64,000 bases of DNA from Cryphonectria parasitica EP155 (Eukaryota > Ascomycota > Sordariomycetes > Diaporthales > Cryphonectriaceae). Within the stretch, counting starts at the first letter, position 1; every line of letters begins with the position of its first letter. The translations under genes and the position numbers were made by a program. Shown here piece by piece: positions 56,658-64,000 of the stretch. The notes beneath the pieces are model-generated. The model saw only the letters and a program-made list of their open reading frames with translations, did not search any database and had not been told where the DNA came from. Location: NCBI RefSeq assembly GCF_011745365.1, contig NW_024468915.1:1528653-1592652 (forward strand). The letters are read 5' to 3'.

Positions 56658-58480
56658 AAGGCCCAGCCTTGGTGTTAGATTCTGAGGCGGATTCAATGAC
56701 ACGCCTCCATCGTAGTAGCGCTCAAGCAGCCTCTGCATCGGAAGCTTCCTCTCCTGGTGCTGAACGGCACTCGGAAGTCCACAACTCTGCTTCTCACTCG
56801 CGGGTCTGGATGACCTTTTCGAGTATGGCTGACTTCATTGCAAATTGGATACTGAGGGCTTGTGCCCACTTTACGAAATCTGACGCGTTCAGAGGAATGT
56901 TCACATAGATGTGGGTTCCAACACGGATGAACGTGCATATGAAGAACCGGAAACGAAGGCTATCACAATGGGTAGCTCAACGAGAGACATGTGCGTCTAT
57001 GATGCGCAGGGCTACTAGAGGGATTGTCACCTGCAAAGGTTCGCGTAGCATAGTCGCTACCATAACATTGTCTGATTTTCTTCACACGAATGATCGATAG
57101 CTAGTAAAGTACTCGGCCTAGGTTCGAGTGCAGTGGACGCAGCATTGGGAACAATAATTTGTGCATATGTGTTGCACGCGAAGAGGGCGGGAAAGGCAAG
57201 AGGCGGTCACATTTGAGAACTTGTAAAGCACCACAGTTACGTACTTGTAAGATACAGGAAAAGGAAGAATCAAGCAAGCTGTCCCAGGCCAGCAACCAGC
57301 ACAGTGAAAGGAGCTCCAGACGATGGTAAATCTTGAGAATGGCGCCACTATGTAATCATTCAGCCTGGTGCGCAAGGCTTCATGAAGAGGGGGTTCGTTT
57401 GATCTCCCACCCCAAGCCGTGTCAGAACCCTCACACGCACTACCTCATTGGTTCGAGGATAGTAGTGCCTTTCTAAGGGGAGGAAGGGGGCTTGAAGATG
57501 AACAAGCCACGAGGCGAACCACATTTTCTCGAGCTTTAACTTTATGCTTATCCTTCCTTTTTGTCCATTTCCCCCCTTCCGGCAGGTTTTCTCTCCGTTG
57601 TGTTTGTTGCAGGACTCGGCGTCGCTACTAAGACGCAAGTGTGAGAAGAAAGACCTCGAAAAGGATTCTCCGATCACCCTTTTGCAGTGGCTTTGCTGTG
57701 ATCATGTAATTATGGAGAAGAAATTGGAGAGCCGCGATGCTACACGGTAGATGGAAATTGGGTTCTCTGTCGCTCAATCCGAAAGTATCTGTTTTTTCTT
57801 TGCAAGAGGCGGCGCGATTGCATTGTCGTCGGGTTACACGGGTCGGGTTTCCCATGGCAGATCGCCAACGTCTCAGGTCTTGCCCGGCCTTTGCGGCGCC
57901 CTCGGATGAACCGCAGTCCGAAAAGCTCCATGCGTCGACGTTTCAAACATTGGGCATGCCATCCCATGTGGTCAAGAGATGCCAAGAGCTCATGTAGTAG
58001 TGCTCTTCAGTATAGGGAGTTCGGCAATGCTCATAAGGCAGTTGCAGCTGCTGCCAGCATTATTGTGCTACTCTGGTAGCAACGGTGATCACGTCGCGAG
58101 GATCACACGCGGATCCCGTCGCAGCACAGGACCAACCCCAACCGACCAGCTCACGCTGGGGATCTAGTTACTTACTCGTGATATATCACCAAGGCATTGG
58201 AGAGAAAATGGCTACCCTGTCGTGAGGACTTCTTGTGCCAATTATCGGTAGTCTCTCTTTTTCTCTCTCTCTGTCCGTTCCTTTCGTCAACCACTTCACC
58301 AGTCTGCAGGGCAGCGGTTATTTTGCTCTTCATCTACGTTCTTTTCACCTCCTCTTTGTATTATTTACTTTCAGAACCTGCTCTGGTAGCCACGCAAGTG
58401 TTCTGTTCCTTCAGTATACACTCTTTTTCTTTCTTATTTCTGTCCTTCTTTTCTGCATCTGTTGATAGCCATCCGTCAAT
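56658..58480. other. Spacer, ssr4 to Asn/Gln-rich protein gene
   Basis: 1.8 kb. The last 240 nt before 58481 are pyrimidine-rich (CTCTCTTTTTC-like), a likely leader or promoter tract. No gene was recognised. Confidence 0.5.
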
Positions 58481-59398
58481 ATGCGTGTCTCGAAGGCTTT
58501 CGCTGCGATTTTCCTGGGAGTGGCGATGGTGGAGGCCGCGAACAATAATAACGATGACACCTCGAACTCGAAGAGTGTGGGCCAGCAGGATCAAAACCAG
58601 TCTCAGCATCAGTCACAGCAGCAGCAGCAGAGTCAGAACAAGGGGGCCCAGGATAATGCCGACTCTGGAAATGGGTCCAAGCAAGGCAACAATAATGGGA
58701 AGGGAAACAAGGGTGGCAACAATAACGATGGCGGGAAGAACACCGCGGACAATAATAACAGCAACAACAATAATGGTAATGCCACCATAACGAGCAACAA
58801 TCCTAATCTTCAGCCTCTGCCGGGCCAGTTCGAGAGCGCACATGGTGCCCTGCAGCCCCTCCCGGGCGCTGCAACCAGCGCAACCAGCGCCCTGCAGAGC
58901 CTCCAGCCTCTCGGCGGCGCCGCTGGCATCACACAGAGCATCGTGGCGGGGGCAAACAGCACCGCCCGCCTCTCCGTGCCCGCGCTCACCTCGGCCGCGG
59001 CCGCCGCAGCACTCACAGTCGCCTCCCCACCGCCGCAGGGTGTCGTGACGACCCCCGGCGCGCCGGCCGCCCTTGCGTCACTTCAACCGCTGCCGGGCAC
59101 GGTGGCGTCGTCGGTGGACCCGGCAAGCCTCAGCCCGTTGCCGACGCAGGCGCTCACGACCATGACGCAGATGATCGCGACGGGGGACACGACGCTCATG
59201 GTCACGATGACGGCGCCTGTTGCGCAGATGGTGAATGGGACGATTACTGCGGCTGCAGGGTCGGGGACGAGCGTGGCCGCGGCGGGGGCAGCTGTGGTGC
59301 AGACAGCTGGGGCGGCGTCGTCGAGGGGGATTATCGGCGTGGGTATGGGTGTTGCCTTAGGAGCAGTCTTGTGTGTGGTCGGGTCGTTGATGGCATGA
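58481..59398 (+). CDS. Asn/Gln-rich, putatively GPI-anchored surface protein with LQPLPG repeats
   Basis: I do not recognise this as a named family. One exon, 305 aa. A signal peptide, MRVSKAFAAIFLGVAMVEA (cleavage after residue 19), is followed by about 85 residues that are almost only Asn, Gln, Ser, Gly, Asp and Lys. These include runs such as QQQQQ and NNNN, a prion-like composition. The next part repeats LQPLPG with variants (about five copies between residues 110 and 230) in Ala/Ser/Thr/Pro-rich sequence. The C-terminus, RGIIGVGMGVALGAVLCVVGSLMA, is a hydrophobic tail after a small-residue region, as for a GPI signal. A secreted, wall-bound protein is likely. Antisense frames here are composition artefacts. 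Confidence 0.82.
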   Translation: MRVSKAFAAIFLGVAMVEAANNNNDDTSNSKSVGQQDQNQSQHQSQQQQQSQNKGAQDNADSGNGSKQGNNNGKGNKGGNNNDGGKNTADNNNSNNNNGNATITSNNPNLQPLPGQFESAHGALQPLPGAATSATSALQSLQPLGGAAGITQSIVAGANSTARLSVPALTSAAAAAALTVASPPPQGVVTTPGAPAALASLQPLPGTVASSVDPASLSPLPTQALTTMTQMIATGDTTLMVTMTAPVAQMVNGTITAAAGSGTSVAAAGAAVVQTAGAASSRGIIGVGMGVALGAVLCVVGSLMA

Positions 59399-59876
59399 GA
59401 TTGAGGGAACTTTATTTGGTGCAAAGGTGTGGAATTTGAGAGAGCAGATTATGTTCTATGTAGCTCATTAATGGAACCGAACAAGTTACGGACAGAGCTG
59501 GGTGGCTGATGAATTTTGAGACCATACCAGCCACAGCGGTATCACGTCGCTGATTTCTCAATTTCATTGTCGACTCCATAATGTTCGCCTTAGGCTCGAA
59601 GTTGTAGACATACTCATCTGGAATGAGACGCTGTCATTTTGTGCTCCATGAACTCGACTGTTATGCAGACTGCTCCATGACGCCCGTCAAAGACCATAAG
59701 GCGATGAAAGTTGGGATGACGGGAAGGAAGTCCATGAAGGGAGTATTATGCCTGAGAGATCTCTCATTGCGCCACTAAATGAAGTCAGCAGTGGGCCAAG
59801 GAAGACAGCCTCAGATCCAGACATCCCACACGGATCTCCGCTGTGCACCTCCCTACTCTAGGACCCCAGCACCACC
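59399..59876. other. Convergent 3' spacer
   Basis: 478 nt between the Asn/Gln-rich gene (+) and the Xaa-Pro aminopeptidase gene (-). No feature seen. Confidence 0.6.
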
Positions 59877-61363
59877 TCAGGGCTCATAAGGAGACTGTGC
59901 CCTCCGTCCTGTCAACGCAACGCCGCCTTTCTCGGTGACCAACACAGGATCCTCTAGCCTTACACCAAATCCGACCTGTTTGCCGATCTCGTAAGCCTGC
60001 TCGCTGGTCACATATATGCCCTAATGACGGTTAACTGACTGTTGTTGCAAGCAAGATATGGACAAGAGAAATGGGAGAGGATGCTCACCGGCTCGTTGCT
60101 ACAGATCTCACCCACTTTCAACTTCTCATGGTTGGCACCGTTCAAGTATGGATGCTCATGCATCTCCAGCCCCAGGCCATGCCCTAGCCTGTGAGTATAG
60201 AACTCGGCGTATCCAGCCTCGGACACGGGTTTGCGAGAAGCAGAGTCTACCGCAGAGCATACTGTATCAGGATGCATCAGGTTAAAGCCTGCAGACTGTG
60301 CCGCCTGTACGGTCTTCCAGATTCCCATGAGCTCGCTGCTCACCTTGCCGCCCGGCGGCAGGATCGTCCGCGTCACATCGCTGTTATAGCCATGAAGCAG
60401 GGAGCCGATGTCGATCAGGACAAACTCACCGTCCCCAAGCGTCTTGCCTTGTTTTCCGCCGTGGGGATACGCCGCCTGGTCACCGAACAAGATGATGGCC
60501 CAGTAACCCTCGCCGACCCCGGCGCGGGAGAAGAGGGCTTCTCCCGCGGTCAAGACTGTTTCCTGCGTCATGCCGACACTGATACATTTCTGCATGGACG
60601 CAACCAGCTCGAGGGTGAAGCTGTTAATGCCCCTGAGGATAGCGACTTCGGCGTCTGTCTTGACTGCCCGCAAGGACTGGACGGACTCGGTCATGGGCAC
60701 GACCTGCACGCCAGCATCCTGGAGTCCCGCAGCGATCATGAACCGCGCGTGCTCGTCGAGCATGACCCTGGAGAAGCCGGTCGCGTTGGCCAGGACCTGG
60801 TAGGGCGATTCCTCCTCGGGCCACTCGATGACCTTCTTGTCCCTGTAGACCATATTCAGGCCTGCAATGCGGCCGGCCTCAAACTTGGGCACAAGATAAG
60901 AAAACTGGCCTTCTCTGTCCAGGATCATGAGAAAGGGCCTCTCGGACAGATGGAAATTGTACGAGATATTGGCATAGTAGGCCGATGACGCAGATGGCTC
61001 TGCGATGAAGGCGTCAACGCCAGCATCGTCCAGCGCCGAGGCTAGGACCTTTTGCCGCCCTAGAAACTCATCACGTCCGATAGGAGGCACGTTAAGAAAG
61101 CCAACGTGCGGCTCGAGGTGCTCCCAAGCGCATGTCTCCAGGTGGGACGCAGACAAGTGGGATGGCGCAGAGTTTGGCAATCCGAGCTGAGCCTCACGGA
61201 CTGGATTGAGGATGAAACGATTCAAGCCCCAGAAGAATAGTGCAGCAAAGAGCAGGTGGTGCAGTATGACCTTGATTAATTGTTTTGTGGTCTCGAGTCG
61301 CGATCGGGGCAATGGAGGAAGCTTCTCGCCCATGGATTTTTCGAGAGTAGAAATCTCCATCAT
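59877..61363 (-). CDS. Membrane-anchored Xaa-Pro aminopeptidase-like protein (M24B)
   Basis: Two exons on the minus strand (61363-60089, 60020-59877) give 472 aa. A single hydrophobic segment (about 29-48) after a Lys/Arg-containing N-terminus predicts a type II membrane protein, with the peptidase in the lumen or outside. The creatinase N-domain runs from about residue 90 to 230. The M24 pita-bread metal ligands are all present: Asp in VLIDIGS, Asp in NSDVTRT, His in HRLGHGLGLEMHEH, Glu424 in ICSNEPG (splice site right after), and Glu448 in VRLEDPV. Family reaction: release of the N-terminal residue before proline, with two Mn2+ or Zn2+. An in-frame GTG further upstream exists, but the ATG pair at 61363/61360 is the first ATG. 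Divergent from the DUF202 gene (679 nt apart). Confident in family; location is inferred. Confidence 0.9.
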
Positions 61364-62042
61364 GTTGCAGTTGTTATTATTATTGCCAATGCACAGATAG
61401 AATGTGAAATCTCTTAATATCACAAAAAGCTTCTATGATGGGAATAAATTAAAGAACGAGTTGGATGCTAAGTAAGTAGGTGACGTTTTGCGAGCTTGTC
61501 GCCCACATGCAGGTCGTTATCTACTATCTACTGTATTGTAACTGATAACGGGGTCTCATAGGGCGATGGAGACGTAGTAGGCAGGTGGGCAGGCGTGGCA
61601 GGGTAGGCACCGTGGCCCCTGCCACAGCCAGGCACTACTATCCGTCATCCCTTCTGCTTTGAGCAACACCCATCCTTGTCAGAGTATGAAGTGTAACTTG
61701 CTTTACTGCAGCACATCCACAACCTGCTCACCTCGATCAAACAAATCTTGTCACTCCCTCTCTTGGCCGTCCTGCTAGCCGTTGGTACCAACCACCACAG
61801 CAGTCGCAAGCTTGTGTTCCTGTGGAGTGCGCGCACTTTGTCCTGCCGCTGCCAGATCCAGAGACAGAGGCCTTTTCCTCCTGCTCTTTAGTGACGCAAC
61901 TACACAAACAATACCACATTGCGGCCCGGATATGGTGGAGTGACAGCGTTCTACAACGGCTCAAACATCACTCAAGAACTTGGTGTCCTTTTTTCCTTTT
62001 CTTTTTTTTCCCTTTCAGAAAATCCCTCAAGTTCTAAGAGCC
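61364..62042. other. Divergent promoter region, M24B peptidase / DUF202
   Basis: 679 nt between the two start codons; a T-rich tract (61986-62020) lies just before the DUF202 start. Confidence 0.55.
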
Positions 62043-62558
62043 ATGTTGTCCCGCTTTCTGTGGAAGACTCCGGTCTATCAGAATACAGGTTCCACGGCCC
62101 GAGATCATCTTGCCTCAGAGCGTACCTTTTTGGCCTGGATCAGGACGGGGCTTGGCTTCATCGCGCTGGGCATCGCCATTGAGCGGTTCTCCCAGCTGGA
62201 CCTGAGGCAGCTGCTCAAGCCTCTGCGCCAGCAGCAGCAGCAGCAGCAGGGCCGGCAGTCTCTACCGTACAAGCCCGATCCCGAGGACGTCGAGCATGAG
62301 CTCGAGAGAGAACAGTCCCAGGTCCTGGTCGGCACCCTGTTGGCCTTGGGATCGGGCTCGATAGTCTATGGGACGTCACGGTATTTCTCGAATCTCAAGC
62401 TGTTGGAGAGGGGGCTCTTCAAGCCTGCCTACCATGGCTCGGCTTTTCTAGCAGCAGCAGTCGCAGGCCTGGCTGGTGGCGTGTATGGGTCTGCGCTCAG
62501 GAGAACATGGGCAGAAAGAAAGGAGCGGAGAGAAATGGAGATGGGTGGTTCGCCATGA
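62043..62558 (+). CDS. DUF202 small membrane protein
   Basis: One exon, 171 aa. The DUF202 signature TARDHLASERTFLAWIRTGLGFIALG (about residues 18-43) is followed by a first TM helix, a Gln run (QQQQQQQ) with acidic residues, then two more hydrophobic segments, VLVGTLLALGSGSIVYGTSRY and GSAFLAAAVAGLAGGVYGSAL. A highly charged tail (TWAERKERREMEMG) ends the chain. DUF202 proteins are known from bacteria (YidH) and fungi; in yeasts related proteins are vacuolar (VTC1-like) but the role here is unknown. The ATG at 62043 is chosen; a non-ATG frame extends 21 codons further upstream. Confidence 0.88.
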   Translation: MLSRFLWKTPVYQNTGSTARDHLASERTFLAWIRTGLGFIALGIAIERFSQLDLRQLLKPLRQQQQQQQGRQSLPYKPDPEDVEHELEREQSQVLVGTLLALGSGSIVYGTSRYFSNLKLLERGLFKPAYHGSAFLAAAVAGLAGGVYGSALRRTWAERKERREMEMGGSP

Positions 62559-63462
62559 ACATATCCCACCCAAGAAGATACCAGGATCGATCTCGGCCAT
62601 GACCACCACCCTACTGCGTCCAGGGATAGCCGATACAACGAACCATCCCATACGAACTCATTCCACAGGATCAGCCAATTCGGTCCTGTTTGGATGGTTT
62701 GTCTCTTTAGCCCTATACATTACGCTTTGAGGTGGCTCATGGTTCTGAAAAAGTTTTTTTTTTCTCCCCCTTCTTCCCTCCCTAGTCAACGTTGCCCTTC
62801 GGCAATACTCTGTCCTCCTCCGCGACTTCACTTTCTTGGTTCCCTTGGTCCCTCTATGTGTGTGCGTGTCTGTGTGTTGGCAATTTTGCCGGTTTTGGCT
62901 CCCGGATAATATTGTGTTGGGCCGCAGATTGGACAATGTATCGCCAGTTCGGGGCGCACAAGGTTGCGCATCACTGGACTCACTCATCCACCCACTCAGG
63001 CGTCCTGGTAGACGGCTGGTGTCAGTTACTTTCGTTCCACGTGGTCCACTCAGCCATCGTCTGGAAGTTGTGTTGTGCTCTCCTTGATTTGATTTTACTT
63101 CCGAGAGTCAAGGGGGCTAGAAAGGGAGAACGAGGTGCCACCGTCAGTTCCTGAAGGGGGCCAAAGGGCCCAGCAAAAGCCTGTCTCACCCTGGGCTGGG
63201 CTCCATATACCAAGGGCCGGCCGCCTCAGCCGTGCGGCACTGGAATTCACATGCCTTTCTGGCGAGGCTGGCCTGGCACATTCTCATTCCTGTACTAGGC
63301 CAGCGGCAAGGCTGAAGAGACTCAAGGGCTGGGAACATAGGGTTCACTTACAAGATATCTAGGGGGGTCGCCGCCCATTCTACAAGAGATGCACAGCATG
63401 GTCTTGATGTTTTTTCAGGCCCGTCGTTCATCCCTTCATTTCTGAATCTTACTCAGCCCAAG
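62559..63462. other. Spacer, DUF202 to secreted Thr/Val-rich protein
   Basis: 904 nt, with a pyrimidine-rich stretch near 62752-62790. No gene was recognised. Confidence 0.55.
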
Positions 63463-64000
63463 ATGGTTGTCAGAACAACTCTTTTCGCTGCGGCGCTCTG
63501 CATGAGGCTGGTCGCATGCACACCTCACATCTTTGAGCGAGACATGTACTGCATCGACACAATTACAACTACAGTAACGGTCACTTCCACAGCCACCGCT
63601 GATCCTCCTGTCTCTTCCGACCCAAGTGATCCTGCAGACCCTCCCGCTGACCCGCCCGCGAGTATTACGAGTGCCGGTGGTGAGTTCCAACTTTGCAGCC
63701 GGCTTCGAAGTCAGATTGTATCATTCTCGCTCTAACAGACATGGAATGAATATAGACCCTCCGTCAGATCCTATTACGGTGACAGTGGACCCAACGGTGA
63801 CAGTAGTTGTCACAAGCACTCTGGCCTCTGTCTCGACAGATATTATCTTGGAGACCGAAACAGTCACCCAGAGCCAAGCAGTCACATATACCTTTGTTCA
63901 GACGGTATACACCCAGGCTGATCCGCCATCACAGTCTACGGAAATTGTGACACAGACACATACCGACACTACCACAGTCACCGAGACTATCTCAGCCTCG
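63463..64000 (+). CDS. Secreted Thr/Val/Pro-rich surface protein, truncated by the window edge
   Basis: Exon 1 (63463-63679) encodes a signal peptide (MVVRTTLFAAALCMRLVAC, cleavage near residue 19). A CID motif and a Pro/Asp/Ser-rich spacer (DPSDPADPPADPPA) follow. A 76-nt intron ends TATAG at 63755; the earlier AG at 63738 would stop at once. Exon 2 (63756 onward) continues in frame to the window end with Thr/Val-rich repeats (TVTVDPTVTVVVT and related). The composition suits a heavily O-glycosylated wall or adhesin-like protein. At least 153 residues are visible. No stop codon was seen, so the C-terminus, possibly with a GPI signal or an enzyme domain, lies outside. Confidence 0.78.

Noticed and set aside
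1..64000. tRNA or rRNA genes
   Set aside because: I checked TTCGA-type T-loop sequences (for example near 2303, 31629, 50990 and 57122); none has pairing flanks with a plausible cloverleaf. No 5S-like segment was seen. The check was by eye and could miss intron-bearing tRNAs.

Overview
This window looks like nuclear DNA of a filamentous ascomycete (Pezizomycotina, most likely a Sordariomycete). Almost every gene is broken by short introns of about 55-370 nt with GT-AG ends and CTGAC/CTAAC-type branch sites. Several families are typical of these fungi: Ssr4 of SWI/SNF-RSC, a fibroin-3-related Cys-rich membrane protein, a Kre9/Knh1-type GPI protein and a fungal UlaG-like metallo-beta-lactamase-fold protein. 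I found no tRNA, rRNA, CRISPR array or intact transposon. All exon structures were worked out by hand from reading frame, splice signals and recalled family motifs. No database search was possible.

Layout, left to right. 0-5.7 kb: a divergent MBL-fold protein (+) converging on a penta-EF-hand calcium sensor (-). 7.6-11.2 kb: a ChaC-type gamma-glutamylcyclotransferase (+) with a 5-nt micro-exon, converging on a glycine-rich single-RRM RNA-binding protein (-). 15-17.5 kb: a large disordered protein of unknown function. 17.7-18.3 kb: an intergenic patch of inverted repeats. 19.7-23.7 kb: a GPI-anchored Ser/Thr-rich wall protein (+) converging on a nitrate/nitrite (NNP) transporter (-). 27.9-28.9 kb: a DUF1275 (YoaK) membrane protein between two gene-poor spacers of about 4.2 kb each. 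33-36.4 kb: an HMT1-type half ABC transporter with a long C-terminal tail.

37-39.4 kb: a SAM-dependent methyltransferase (+) converging on LSM6 (-). 40.7-46.2 kb: a membrane-anchored multicopper oxidase (+) converging on the fibroin-3-related protein (-). 48.6-49.8 kb: an RBM42-like RRM protein (-). 51.7-56.7 kb: 6-phosphogluconate dehydrogenase and Ssr4 (both +). 58.5-59.4 kb: an Asn/Gln-rich, putatively GPI-anchored surface protein (+). 59.9-62.6 kb: a type II membrane-anchored Xaa-Pro aminopeptidase-like protein (-) and a DUF202 protein (+), divergent. The window ends inside another secreted Thr/Val-rich protein (63.46 kb, +).

There is no obvious pathway cluster. The genes are a mix of housekeeping (gnd1, lsm6, ssr4, RRM proteins), transport and stress (nitrate transporter, HMT1-like, ChaC) and cell surface (three wall-type proteins, the Cys-rich membrane protein, the anchored oxidase). 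I did not find a convincing new multi-gene system. The most distinctive observations are the 5-nt coding micro-exon, a membrane-tethered laccase-like enzyme, an optional-looking spliced tail on the ABC transporter, a patch of paired CACCTG/CAGGTG inverted repeats, and an out-of-frame start codon overlapping the nitrate transporter start.
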